Source of the DNA: CAKZSB01 sp964573105
Lineage (GTDB): Bacteria; Pseudomonadota; Gammaproteobacteria; Granulosicoccales; Granulosicoccaceae
Length of the DNA stretch: 64,000 nt
Direction of reading: 5' to 3'
NCBI GenBank assembly: GCA_964573105.1
Contig: CAZNIS010000016.1
Coordinates: 1 to 64,000, forward strand
The notes below the pieces were generated by a model, which was given only the letters and a program-made list of their open reading frames with translations, was not told the origin of the DNA and searched no databases. A program made the translations under genes and the position numbers. The stretch's first letter is position 1. Each line of letters begins with the position of its first letter. Below are positions 43,050 to 51,810 of this stretch, piece by piece.

Positions 43050-43081
43050 AAGCACCCGGCCGGTCGCCCGACCGGGTGCTT
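43050..43081 (-). terminator. GC-rich terminator-like hairpin after fusA2
   Basis: Perfect 10-bp arms (AAGCACCCGG and its complement, 43050-43059 with 43072-43081) begin four bases after the fusA2 stop codon. There is no long T run (TCTCTC follows), so termination may be partial. It also insulates the cytochrome gene. Confidence 0.6.
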
Positions 43082-43085
43082 CACA

Positions 43086-45170
43086 TTAGCTGGCCTTTTT
43101 CAGCTCGGCCGCCTGTGCGATCACGACTTCAGCAACATTCGCCGGACAAGCCGCGTAGTGCGAGAACTCCATAGAGAACTGCCCGCGACCGGAGGTCATG
43201 GTGCGAAGATCACCGATGTAGCCGAACATTTCGGACAACGGCGCGTCAGCTTTAACACGAACACCGGATACGCCGGCTTCCTGAGCTTTGATCATGCCGC
43301 GTCGGCGGTTCAAATCGCCAATCACATCGCCGACGTGATCTTCCGGCGTGAAGACGTCGATCTTCATGATCGGCTCCAGCAGTTGCGGGCCGGCCTTCGG
43401 CATCGACTGGCGATAAGCAGCCTTTGAAGCGATTTCGAATGCCACGGCTGACGAGTCGACCGCGTGGAAGCCGCCGTCCATCAATATGACCTTGAAATCG
43501 AGGCACGGGTACCCGGCCAGAACGCCTTGCTCAAGGCTTTGCTCGAAGCCCTTTTGCACCGCGGGCCAGAATTCACGTGGCACGTTACCGCCAGTGACTT
43601 TGGATTCGAAACCAAAACCGTCGCCTGGCTCACCCGGCTCGATGACGTAGTCGATCTTCGCGAACTGACCTGATCCACCGGTCTGCTTCTTGTGCGTGTA
43701 GGTGTCCTCGATGCGTTTGGTGATCGTCTCACGGTACGCTACCTGAGGCTTGCCCACTTCCACTTCGACGCTGTGCGTTCGACGCAGGATGTCGACTTTG
43801 ATATCCAGGTGCAATTCACCCATGCCCTTGATGATCGTCTCGCCGCTCTCCTCGTCGGTTTCGACGTGGAAGGACGGATCTTCCTGAACCATTTTGCTCA
43901 GTGCCAGGCCCATTTTCTCGGAAGCTGCCTTGTCCTTCGGAGACACGGCAATGGAGATGACCGGGTCGGGGAATACCATCGGTTCCAGCGTCGCCGGTGC
44001 TTTCGGGTCACACAGCGTGTGTCCGGTCTGCACGTTTTTCATGCCGACGATGGCGACGATGTCACCTGCCTGTGCCTTGTCCAGCTCCTCGCGTGAGTCG
44101 GCGTGCATCTCGACGATACGGCCAATTCGCTCGGTCTTTCCGGTGAATGAGTTGAGCACGGTCGTGCCTTTGCCGAGGCTACCGGAGTAGATTCGGGTGA
44201 AGGTCAGCGCGCCATAGCGGTCGTCCATAATCTTGAACGCCAGTGCTCGCAACGGCTTCTCCGGGTCAACTTCTGCCAGTTCGCCGGTTTCGTTGCCTTC
44301 CAGGTCCACTTCGGGCTGTGGCGGCACTTCCATCGGATTGGGCAGGTAGTCAACGACCGCATCCAGCACGTTCTGAACGCCTTTGTTCTTGAACGAGCTG
44401 CCGCAGAAAGTCGGGAAGAATGCCAGCTCGATGGTGCCCTTGCGGATGCAGGCCTTCAATGTCTCCATTGACGGCTCTTCACCCTCAAGGTATTTCTCCA
44501 TCGCGTCGTCGTCTTGCTCGACGGCAGTTTCGATCAGCTTTTCACGCCACTCTTCGACCAGGTCGGTCATGTCGGCCGGCACGTCTTCGAGGGTGTATTT
44601 CATTGGATCGCCGGAGTCGTCCCAGATCCACGCCTTGCGCGTCAGCAGGTCGATGACGCCTTTGAAGTCGTCTTCGATGCCGATGGGCAGGGTCATGACC
44701 AGCGGGGTTGCGCCCAGCACGTCTTCTACCTGCTTGACCACGCGGTAGAAGTCTGCGCCCATGCGATCGAGCTTGTTGACGTAGATGATGCGCGAGACGC
44801 GAGATTCGTTGGCATAGCGCCAGTTGGTTTCCGATTGCGGCTCAACCCCGCCAGAGCCACAGAACACGCCCACACCGCCGTCGAGTACTTTCAGCGAACG
44901 ATAGACTTCGATCGTGAAGTCGACGTGTCCGGGTGTGTCGATGATGTTCAGACGGTGGTCGTTCCAGAAGCAGGTGGTGGCTGCTGACTGAATCGTGATA
45001 CCGCGCTCCTGCTCCTGCTCCATGAAGTCGGTTGTCGCCGCGCCATCGTGCACTTCGCCGATCTTGTGGATCTTGCCGGTCAGTTTGAGGATACGCTCAG
45101 TGGTCGTTGTCTTGCCCGCGTCAACGTGGGCAAAGATCCCTATGTTTCGGTACCGTGAAATGTCAGTCAT
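43086..45170 (-). CDS. fusA: Elongation factor G, second type (EF-G2)
   Basis: Translational GTPase, 694 residues, with all EF-G domains: P-loop AHVDAGKTTTTE (14-25), DTPGHVDF, NKLD, and C-terminal domains ending in SMEFSHYAACP. The opening MTDISRYRNIGIFAHVDAGK and FCGSGGVEPQSE match the second EF-G type found beside the str-operon copy in several gammaproteobacteria, such as FusA2 of Pseudomonas, in which the two copies share translocation and ribosome-recycling work. No rpsL, rpsG or tuf gene is nearby, which supports a second, solitary copy. The start at 45170 is the family start; a 12-codon extension is possible but unlikely. Confidence 0.93.
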   Translation of the reverse strand: MTDISRYRNIGIFAHVDAGKTTTTERILKLTGKIHKIGEVHDGAATTDFMEQEQERGITIQSAATTCFWNDHRLNIIDTPGHVDFTIEVYRSLKVLDGGVGVFCGSGGVEPQSETNWRYANESRVSRIIYVNKLDRMGADFYRVVKQVEDVLGATPLVMTLPIGIEDDFKGVIDLLTRKAWIWDDSGDPMKYTLEDVPADMTDLVEEWREKLIETAVEQDDDAMEKYLEGEEPSMETLKACIRKGTIELAFFPTFCGSSFKNKGVQNVLDAVVDYLPNPMEVPPQPEVDLEGNETGELAEVDPEKPLRALAFKIMDDRYGALTFTRIYSGSLGKGTTVLNSFTGKTERIGRIVEMHADSREELDKAQAGDIVAIVGMKNVQTGHTLCDPKAPATLEPMVFPDPVISIAVSPKDKAASEKMGLALSKMVQEDPSFHVETDEESGETIIKGMGELHLDIKVDILRRTHSVEVEVGKPQVAYRETITKRIEDTYTHKKQTGGSGQFAKIDYVIEPGEPGDGFGFESKVTGGNVPREFWPAVQKGFEQSLEQGVLAGYPCLDFKVILMDGGFHAVDSSAVAFEIASKAAYRQSMPKAGPQLLEPIMKIDVFTPEDHVGDVIGDLNRRRGMIKAQEAGVSGVRVKADAPLSEMFGYIGDLRTMTSGRGQFSMEFSHYAACPANVAEVVIAQAAELKKAS

Positions 45171-45680
45171 GTTGATTCTCGAAAAAGAAATACGCTCCGT
45201 TTGCACGGGGCGCGCTTGGGCTGTGCCGGAGGCTATCCGGTATGTGCTTCTCTAGCGCAAAGCGTACTGCCGGGTCAGAGTCTCCTGGACAGTGAATAAC
45301 GATATTCCCCGCGCCCTCACTGCGAAGGCGGTGGGGGCTGCTCGTGAGACGTCACATGCTGGCTAAACGGGCGGCCGGGTATCATGTGTGAGGCGGAAGC
45401 TCGGGCCGCGGACGGGGAGCTGAGCCTGATCGCCCTGGCGAGAAGGGTCTGGCGTGATCGTGTTGTGCCAGAATCGTTAATCTAATCGTGCGCGCGATGC
45501 GGAATATAGGTTAACAACCGCTCGATTTCAAGGCGTTAGGGCCTTTTCGCTCAAGAGAATGCGCACTGGGCCGAAACAACGCCCCTGAACCCCACGATGG
45601 ACGCACGGTCTCTACAAGGCAATCGTGTCATCATGGGGTGTGAATATCGTGCCTGGATCAGCAAGCAAGGGAGGTGCCGA
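45171..45680. other. Divergent intergenic region fusA2 / LprI-like gene
   Basis: About 510 bases that must carry both promoters. No tRNA, small RNA or gene with a ribosome site is apparent. The 45470-45540 part is relatively AT-rich and contains GTTAAC, but no promoter pair is convincing enough to name. Confidence 0.5.
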
Positions 45681-46241
45681 TTGAAATTTGCCGCAGTCAT
45701 CGTTTTGCTCGTCGGTCTCGCCGGCTTATCGGAGCCTGGCTACGCCGTCGACTGCTCGCGGGTGCACACTTCGCTTGAGCGAACCATGTGCAGCGACAAG
45801 CGCCTACTCGCACTCGGCCGCGAGTTTACGTCGCTGGCCGAACGGGCCCGAGAGACAAGAAATTTCGACTCGGCAGCGCTGTCGCAGCTGCGAAACAGTA
45901 TTGCGCGGCGGTGCAGAAGTTCACTTCAACCGGTGGAGTGTCTGCGTCGTCAGCATCTGTCCGGTATTGGAAAGTTGATGGATCTGCTCGAGTCCGAGAG
46001 CAGTGAACCTCCCCGCGCCGCTGCCCGAGCCGCACCGGAGTTGCACCGCAGTGTGCGCGACGAGCATGGTGAGCTTGCGATGATTGAAATCTACCGCGAG
46101 CGGATCAGGAGCTCCAACGATCCAACGTCGAAAAAGGCGGTGAAGCAGTTGCAGGCGCTTGTGCGCTCGGCCTGCGATGGCGGACAAAACGAAATGCGCC
46201 AGCGTCTGTCCTGGTACGGATTGTCCTGCGGTCGGCGCTGA
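45681..46241 (+). CDS. Exported protein, LprI-like (DUF1311) N-terminal region
   Basis: Protein of 186 residues. Taking the TTG at 45681, six bases after a strong GGGAGG, gives a clean signal peptide of 21-22 residues ending GYA and a mature protein starting VDCSRVHTSLERTMCSDKR. The Cys-x(13)-Cys pattern with E-x-x-M-C-S-D-x-x-L resembles the LprI lysozyme-inhibitor domain (DUF1311), here with further cysteines that could form disulfides. The second half, rich in Arg, is unassigned. The ATG at 45597 used by simple open-frame calling would bury the signal peptide. Periplasmic, perhaps protecting against lysozyme-like enzymes, with low certainty. Confidence 0.68.
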   Translation: MKFAAVIVLLVGLAGLSEPGYAVDCSRVHTSLERTMCSDKRLLALGREFTSLAERARETRNFDSAALSQLRNSIARRCRSSLQPVECLRRQHLSGIGKLMDLLESESSEPPRAAARAAPELHRSVRDEHGELAMIEIYRERIRSSNDPTSKKAVKQLQALVRSACDGGQNEMRQRLSWYGLSCGRR

Positions 46242-46307
46242 AACCCTTGTCGGTGTGTCGTTCGGTGCTAAGATTCTGGCGGTTTAGTCTTCGTCTCTGA
46301 TTTTCCT

Positions 46308-46988
46308 GTGCCGATCCGGCATCGCGTCCCTGGCTGCAACCTCTTGAAATGTTTGATCTTTGATAGCGATGGCACGCTGGTGGACAGCGAGTTCCTCAAC
46401 TGTCAGGCGCTCAGCGCCGAGCTTGCGCAAAGTGGTATTGATATCGGTGCGAGAGAGTTGCTGGAACGCTACCGCGGCTGGCAACTGAGTCTTGAACTCG
46501 ACGAGCTTCAGCAGCAACACGGTACCTCGCTCGATCCAGGATTTGTCGATCGATTTCGCGACCGGGCGCTGGCGATGTTCAGCGAGCAGTTGCAACCGAT
46601 CGCCGGCATTGTCGGAGCGCTTGAGCAACTGCAGCAACCGATGTGTGTGGCATCCAATGGACCGGTAGAGAAGCTACAACTTGCTCTGTCGGTTACCGGT
46701 CTGGATCGCTTTTTTGGCAAGCAAGTGTTCAGCGCCTACGAGGTCGGAATTTTCAAACCAGATCCGGGGTTGTTCCGGCACGCGGCTGATGCAATGGGAT
46801 TTCGTCCCGACGATTGTATTGTGATCGAAGACAGCGAAGTTGGCATCAAGGGAGCAGACGCAGCCGGTATGTCGTCAGTGCTGTATAACCCTGAGCGGCT
46901 ACCGATTCCCGTGTCTGGCCGCACCTTGGAAATTGCCGATATGGCAGATCTTGCCGAGACATTGCAACAGATCGCAAACGACACCTAA
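46308..46988 (+). CDS. HAD hydrolase, YieH/phosphogluconate-phosphatase-like
   Basis: HAD-superfamily phosphatase of about 226 residues. Nucleophile Asp19 and acid Asp21 stand in FDSDGTLVDSE; motif II is CVASNGP, the lysine is in FKPDPGLF, and motif IV is VIEDSEVGIKGADAAGM. The SNGP, VFSAYEVG and KPDP pattern closely follows E. coli YieH (6-phosphogluconate phosphatase), so a small sugar-phosphate is the likely substrate. The start is uncertain: GTG at 46308 or TTG at 46344, neither with a good ribosome site. Confidence 0.88.
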   Translation: MPIRHRVPGCNLLKCLIFDSDGTLVDSEFLNCQALSAELAQSGIDIGARELLERYRGWQLSLELDELQQQHGTSLDPGFVDRFRDRALAMFSEQLQPIAGIVGALEQLQQPMCVASNGPVEKLQLALSVTGLDRFFGKQVFSAYEVGIFKPDPGLFRHAADAMGFRPDDCIVIEDSEVGIKGADAAGMSSVLYNPERLPIPVSGRTLEIADMADLAETLQQIANDT

Positions 46989-47033
46989 TCGGGTGCTGTC
47001 CAGTCGCTAACAGTTGGTCTATTCTCTATTGCC

Positions 47034-47357
47034 ATGCAGGAACGACTCAAGTTCGGCGCTTGTGTGCTGTGCCGGCGCACCACATCACTGACGTGGCATC
47101 ATCTGATCCCGCGCAAGCTGCACCGACGCAAACACTTCCAGCGCCACTTCACGCGCGCGCAATTGAATGCCGGGATCAATATCTGCCGGCAGTGCCATCG
47201 TGGTCTGCACAAGTTGTTCTCGGAAATGCACTTAGGCAAAGAGTTGTGCACGCTGGCATTACTGCAAGCAGATGAGTCTGTGGCCAGACATGTCGAGTGG
47301 GTCTCCCGGCAAAAGGTTGCGGTGGATCGCGGGAGGGCGTATGTCGTCTCCTCTTGA
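47034..47357 (+). CDS. Small HNH-like zinc protein
   Basis: Protein of 107 residues with a Cys10-x-x-Cys13 knuckle, WHHLIPRK (His22, His23), then Cys51-x-x-Cys54-His55 with His59 close by. This is the arrangement of a compact HNH nuclease or zinc-finger fold in which the HH pair and the later His bind the catalytic metal. No other domain is present. The last 17 bases overlap the next gene (47341), so the two are translationally coupled and probably form an operon. Whether it cuts DNA, acts as a homing-like nuclease or only binds nucleic acid is open. ATG at 47034 has no strong ribosome site. Confidence 0.75.
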   Translation: MQERLKFGACVLCRRTTSLTWHHLIPRKLHRRKHFQRHFTRAQLNAGINICRQCHRGLHKLFSEMHLGKELCTLALLQADESVARHVEWVSRQKVAVDRGRAYVVSS

Positions 47358-48111
47358 GCCAATGCAGGTAGAACTGGCGGATGTCAGGCACTGGCAGCGT
47401 GAAGCGTTTGCCCTGCTGCGGCGACGAACCTTGCCGTTCGTGGTGTTATCCACGAGCTACTTTTACGCCGCCTACATTTTGCAGGCAGGCTCCTGGCTGA
47501 CATTCTTTGTCGGGCTGCTCGCCTGTCATGCCAGCTTGGCGGTGAGCCTGGTGATCGCCAGAGACGCTGATGAATCGCGTGATTTTTCGATAACCGAGTG
47601 CTACCGCGGACTGCTGAGCGCGGTGATTGTGTTACTGGTCACCACCGTCGTCTATACGTTGATCTGGTTTGCTGCAGCGCTGGTGGCGAGCAAGGTCACG
47701 CTTGACGTCCCGGTCAATGACTACACCGGAACCATCGGGTTTCAGATGCTGCAATGGCTCTCGACCGGCACTATGAACCTCTTTGTGCTCTACTGTTGCG
47801 TGATGGTAGCGGGCCTTTGGTTCTTGCTGCCACTTGCGGTCTTTCACCCACTCGGACTTTTCGACGCGCTGAAACTTGCCAAAACAGCGGAACAGCGCAA
47901 CCTGGTCGTTGTAATGATGGCGAGCTACGTGCCTTTTTTCGTATTCCTGCTGACCTTCATGCTAAGTGAGGTTGCGCTGGCGCTGGCTTTTGCTGCAATG
48001 CCTTTGTATGGCGCATACATGTACGTGGCGTATCGGCACGTATTTCTGGGCAAGCGAGAAAACGAACCTCAACGAGTGGCGATTCAGGCCACCCAGTCAT
48101 CCCCGTCCTGA
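47341..48111 (+). CDS. Hypothetical inner-membrane protein
   Basis: Protein of 256 residues with about six hydrophobic spans (for example near 32-50, 52-70, 90-115, 142-165, 188-212 and 214-235), a basic loop (LLRRRTLPF) and a charged tail. Family not recognised. The ATG at 47341 is preceded by GGGAGG seven bases upstream, which overrides a frame extending to 47272. It overlaps the HNH-like gene by 17 bases. The downstream methyltransferase gene is convergent, with 12 bases between. Confidence 0.75.
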   Translation: MSSPLEPMQVELADVRHWQREAFALLRRRTLPFVVLSTSYFYAAYILQAGSWLTFFVGLLACHASLAVSLVIARDADESRDFSITECYRGLLSAVIVLLVTTVVYTLIWFAAALVASKVTLDVPVNDYTGTIGFQMLQWLSTGTMNLFVLYCCVMVAGLWFLLPLAVFHPLGLFDALKLAKTAEQRNLVVVMMASYVPFFVFLLTFMLSEVALALAFAAMPLYGAYMYVAYRHVFLGKRENEPQRVAIQATQSSPS

Positions 48112-48123
48112 ATAAGGCCTCGA

Positions 48124-49182
48124 TCAGGAGGCTTTGCGTCGTCGTCGAGATCCACGTGTCGCTCGACCGGATACTGAGCCGCCGGCGACGCTCATATCGC
48201 CGCTGAGCTGTGAGATTGCGCCGGCTGATACCTCGCCCAGTTGCGCCACAATGGTCTCAAGCTCGGGTACCGGTCCGGTCTCGTGATTTGCCAGTGCGTC
48301 TCGCATGGCACGAATATGCTCAGGGGTAGTACCGCAGCAACCCCCGATAATTCGCGCCCCGGCATCGAACGACAACCGCGCGTACTGCGCCATCAACTCC
48401 GGCGTGCCGTTGTAGACAATCTCGCCCTCGACATATTCCGGAATCCCGCAATTGGCTTTGGCGACCAGTGCGGGTTGTGCGGGGATACTCTGACAGGCGT
48501 TGCGCATGTTCAGCATCGCTGCCACAACTTCTGCGGCACCCACCCCGCAGTTGGTGCCACAGGCAACCAGATCCGGTATCTTGTCGACCGACGTGGTGAT
48601 GACATCGGCCGCAGTGATTCCCATCATCGTGCGCCCGTTGGTGTCGATACTCATCGTGAAAACGAGCGGCAGGCCCGTGGTTCTGGCCCCGGCAAACGCC
48701 GCTTCTACCTCTTCCAGTGATGACAGTGTCTCGATCCAGATGAGATCTGCGCCGCCATCGGCCAGAGCCTGTGCCTGCTCTGCGAATGCCTCGGTAGCGG
48801 CTTCAATAGACAGTGTGCCGGTCGGTGCGAAAATCTCGCCGGTCGGGCCGATATCACCCGCCACCAACACTTTGTGGTCCGCTCGGTCGGCCGCTTCGCG
48901 CAGCAGGCTCGCCGCGGCGTAGTTTAACTCCCGAACGCGGTCCTGGCCCTGGTGCAACGCCAGCCGGTAGCGGTTGCCGCCGAAGGTATTGGTCAAAACC
49001 AGGTCTGATCCTGCATCGATAAAGCTTTCGTAGTGGGCGGTGACGCGGTCAGGATGATCGACGTTCCAGAACTCCGGTGCATCGCCGGTTTGCAGGCCCA
49101 TGCTGAACAGATTGGTGCCGGTTGCACCATCGGTAAGAATGTACGGCTTGTCAGCCAGCATTTGTGAGAGCGCGTCGGTCAT
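48124..49182 (-). CDS. Betaine/thetin-type homocysteine S-methyltransferase
   Basis: Zinc-dependent methyl transfer to homocysteine, 352 residues. Zinc ligands are Cys212 (GTNCG), Cys282 and Cys283 (GGCCG), all present. The start DGATGTNLF and the GTNCGVGA segment match the bacterial betaine- or dimethylsulfoniopropionate-homocysteine methyltransferase branch, rather than MetH, of which only the first domain would be similar. The C-terminus adds a glycine- and arginine-rich tail (RATRGSRRRRKAS) not needed for catalysis. It recycles methionine, perhaps from glycine betaine. Confidence 0.88.
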   Translation of the reverse strand: MTDALSQMLADKPYILTDGATGTNLFSMGLQTGDAPEFWNVDHPDRVTAHYESFIDAGSDLVLTNTFGGNRYRLALHQGQDRVRELNYAAASLLREAADRADHKVLVAGDIGPTGEIFAPTGTLSIEAATEAFAEQAQALADGGADLIWIETLSSLEEVEAAFAGARTTGLPLVFTMSIDTNGRTMMGITAADVITTSVDKIPDLVACGTNCGVGAAEVVAAMLNMRNACQSIPAQPALVAKANCGIPEYVEGEIVYNGTPELMAQYARLSFDAGARIIGGCCGTTPEHIRAMRDALANHETGPVPELETIVAQLGEVSAGAISQLSGDMSVAGGSVSGRATRGSRRRRKAS

Positions 49183-49292
49183 GGACTGTCAGTCTGAATG
49201 GGGGCGGTTCGGAATCCGCCTGAGGCGGGATTGTGGTCGCGCTCGTTTTGCACGTATGATGCTGGGCACCTGTACAACGAACAGCGCATTTC

Positions 49293-50240
49293 ATGCCCGA
49301 TCTACCGATTCTCGATCTCGACACAGCGGTTGATAGCGAGGGCGTTCGCAGATTGGCGACGCAGATAGAAACGGCAACTTCCCAATGTGGTTTCTTCTAT
49401 GTCACCGGGAGTCTGCTGCAAGCTAACACAATCGCGGCTATTCGCCGTGAACAGCGGCATTTTTTTGCATTAAGCGCCGAGCAAAAGGCAAAAATTGCGA
49501 TTGACCTCAACAATCGCGGCTACCTGGCATCGGGTCAGGCGCGGATGCAGGGGGCGGTGAATACCGATCAGAAAGAGGTGTTCTTTTGGGGCCCCGAAAT
49601 CGCCGCGGATGACCCGCGCGTGCTGGCCGGGGTGCCGCTGTGCGGACCAAATCAATGGCCGGAGAATCCGCCGTCGCTGCGCACAGCAGTGCTTAACTAT
49701 GCAGCGATGATAAAACAGATTGGCGACGTCCTGTTGCGAGCGATGGCGCTGCGACTGGGGGCGGATGAGAACTTTTTTAGCCATCGCTATCGAGACCCAA
49801 TGCTGCGCGGGCAACTGCTGCGCTACCCGCCCACAGTGGGTGATGCGGATCAATTCGGAGTTGCTGCACACAGCGATTTTGGGTGCATCACCCTGTTGTT
49901 GCAGGAAACCGCCGGCCTGGAAGTATTGTTTGCAGACGGGCAGTGGGTGGCGGCGCCGCCGCGCGACAATACGCTGGTCGTCAATATCGGTGATCTGCTA
50001 GAGCGCTGGTCAAATGGCAATTTGCCCTCGACTACCCACCGCGTGCGCAACGAATCTTCTGCCGATCGCTACTCAATAGCGGTATTCTACGACCCCGATC
50101 CAGAGGCGATCGTCGATCCGTCAGACCTTGGGCTACCCGGGGTTGATGCCTATCCGCCGATCGCTGCGGCGCAGTATATTTTGTCCCGCAATCGAGGCGC
50201 GTTTGCGCACTATCAGGCTACGGGTGAAAATGATACCTAG
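49293..50240 (+). CDS. 2-oxoglutarate-Fe(II) dioxygenase, isopenicillin N synthase-like
   Basis: Non-haem iron dioxygenase of 315 residues. The iron triad is His193, Asp195 (AAHSDFG) and His249 (STTHRV), and Arg259 in RYSIAVF binds the 2-oxoglutarate carboxylate. N-terminal GFFYVTGS is the common start of this group. Substrate unknown; members act on amino acids, gibberellin-like or thymine-like compounds. It diverges from the methyltransferase gene and precedes the ugp operon with its own spacing of 136 bases. Confidence 0.9.
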   Translation: MPDLPILDLDTAVDSEGVRRLATQIETATSQCGFFYVTGSLLQANTIAAIRREQRHFFALSAEQKAKIAIDLNNRGYLASGQARMQGAVNTDQKEVFFWGPEIAADDPRVLAGVPLCGPNQWPENPPSLRTAVLNYAAMIKQIGDVLLRAMALRLGADENFFSHRYRDPMLRGQLLRYPPTVGDADQFGVAAHSDFGCITLLLQETAGLEVLFADGQWVAAPPRDNTLVVNIGDLLERWSNGNLPSTTHRVRNESSADRYSIAVFYDPDPEAIVDPSDLGLPGVDAYPPIAAAQYILSRNRGAFAHYQATGENDT

Positions 50241-50376
50241 CGATGCGACAATGTGCGTTTGTGCCGGCGTTGTTGTCGGTCTGAATTTGCTTTAGCAAAC
50301 GCGTTGATGTGCGCCTTGCAACATCCGCTTACAGTCATAACGGCCATTGAATATGGCCATGCAACGAGGAAAGAGA

Positions 50377-51684
50377 ATGATTAAATCGAAACTGGCGAAA
50401 CTTGCGTTGAGCTGCTCGCTGATATTGTCGGGCAGCCACGTCATGGCGGCTGCAGAAGTACAGTGGTGGCACGCCATGGGCGGTGTCAATGGCGAGCGAG
50501 TCAACAAGATCGCCGAAGACTTCAACGCCACCCAATCAGACTATAAGGTTGTACCTGTTTACAAGGGCAACTACACCGAGACGGTCACTGCCGCTATCGC
50601 CGCCTTTCGCGCCAAGCAGCACCCACATATTGTTCAGGTTTTTGAAGTGGGCACTGCGACGATGATGGCCGCCAAGGGTGCCGTTTATCCGGTTGAGCAA
50701 CTGATGAAGGATGCCGGTGAGAGTTTTGACAAGGCAGACTATCTGCCTGCCGTTATCTCGTACTATCAAACGCCGGAAGGCGAGCTTCTATCGATGCCGT
50801 TCAACAGCTCAACCCCGGTACTCTGGTACAACGCCGATGCGCTGAAAAAGGTGGGTGCTGAAGTACCGCAGAGTTGGGATGACATGAAAGATGTGTCAAA
50901 GAAGCTGGTCGACGACGGAATGAAGTGCGGTTTTTCATTCGGCTGGCAATCCTGGGTGATGGTTGAAAACTATTCAGCCTGGCACAACCTGCCGATGGGC
51001 ACCAAAGAAAACGGCTTTGCGGGTTTCGATACTGAGTTCACGTTCAACAACGAGAAAGTCGCCGGCATTCTGGATAACGTAGCGGGTATGTCCGACGGTG
51101 GTCAATTTGTCTATGGTGGTCGTCGTGGCGATTCACTGTCGATGTTCACCAACGGCGAGTGCGGCATGTGGATGAACTCCTCGGCCTACTATGGCTCCAT
51201 CAAGAGCCAGGCCAAGTTTGACTTTGCACAGACCATGTTGCCGCTCGACACCTCGGTAGCGAAGGCGCCGCAAAACTCGATTATTGGTGGTGCAACCTTG
51301 TGGGTACTGTCTGGCCACGATGAGGACGAGTACAAGGGAGCAGCAAAGTTTCTGTCCTACCTTTCCTCAGCAGAAGTTCAGGCCTGGTGGCACCAGGAGA
51401 CTGGCTATGTGCCGATCACTACAGCGGCTTATGAATTGTCAAAAGAGCAGGGCTTCTATGATAGCAATCCCGGCACCGATACCGCGATTCAACAGCTCAG
51501 CCTGAACGCTCCCACAGAGAATTCGAGGGGGGTGAGATTCGGTAATTTCGTGCAGATTCGCGATATTATCAATGAAGAGATGGAAGCAATCTGGAACGGT
51601 TCCAAGAACGCGACCGATGCTCTGAACGATGCGGCCGATCGAGGTAATGGTCTGCTGCGTAAATTCGAGCGCACCGCAAAGTAG
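50377..51684 (+). CDS. ugpB: ABC transporter substrate-binding protein, sn-glycerol-3-phosphate
   Basis: Periplasmic binding protein, 435 residues. A Lys-rich signal peptide (MIKSKLAKLA to about residue 24, ending HVMA) is followed by EVQWWHAMGGVNGERVNKIAEDFN, split here, the typical UgpB start. Ligands are sn-glycerol-3-phosphate or glycerophosphodiesters. The start at 50377 has GAGGAAAGAG directly upstream. It is the first gene of the ugpBAEC operon. Two small inverted repeats stand in its leader (TTTGC-TTTA-GCAAA at 50286 and GGCCAT-ATGGCC at 50342), possibly regulatory. Confidence 0.93.
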   Translation: MIKSKLAKLALSCSLILSGSHVMAAAEVQWWHAMGGVNGERVNKIAEDFNATQSDYKVVPVYKGNYTETVTAAIAAFRAKQHPHIVQVFEVGTATMMAAKGAVYPVEQLMKDAGESFDKADYLPAVISYYQTPEGELLSMPFNSSTPVLWYNADALKKVGAEVPQSWDDMKDVSKKLVDDGMKCGFSFGWQSWVMVENYSAWHNLPMGTKENGFAGFDTEFTFNNEKVAGILDNVAGMSDGGQFVYGGRRGDSLSMFTNGECGMWMNSSAYYGSIKSQAKFDFAQTMLPLDTSVAKAPQNSIIGGATLWVLSGHDEDEYKGAAKFLSYLSSAEVQAWWHQETGYVPITTAAYELSKEQGFYDSNPGTDTAIQQLSLNAPTENSRGVRFGNFVQIRDIINEEMEAIWNGSKNATDALNDAADRGNGLLRKFERTAK

Positions 51685-51810
51685 CCAGCTTGTTCGCATG
51701 CGTCATGCGGGCCCGCCAGGGTCCGCATGAGTCCGCATGGACTGCATGCTCGTCACCACAGTACCGCAAGGAATTTTCCCTTCCCCGCCAACGCAGGTTT
51801 GATCTGACTT

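Noticed and set aside
50290..50350. Possible Pho box upstream of ugpB
   Set aside because: Only a half-site-like CAGTCAT is visible, not the repeated consensus, so phosphate control of ugp cannot be claimed from this sequence.
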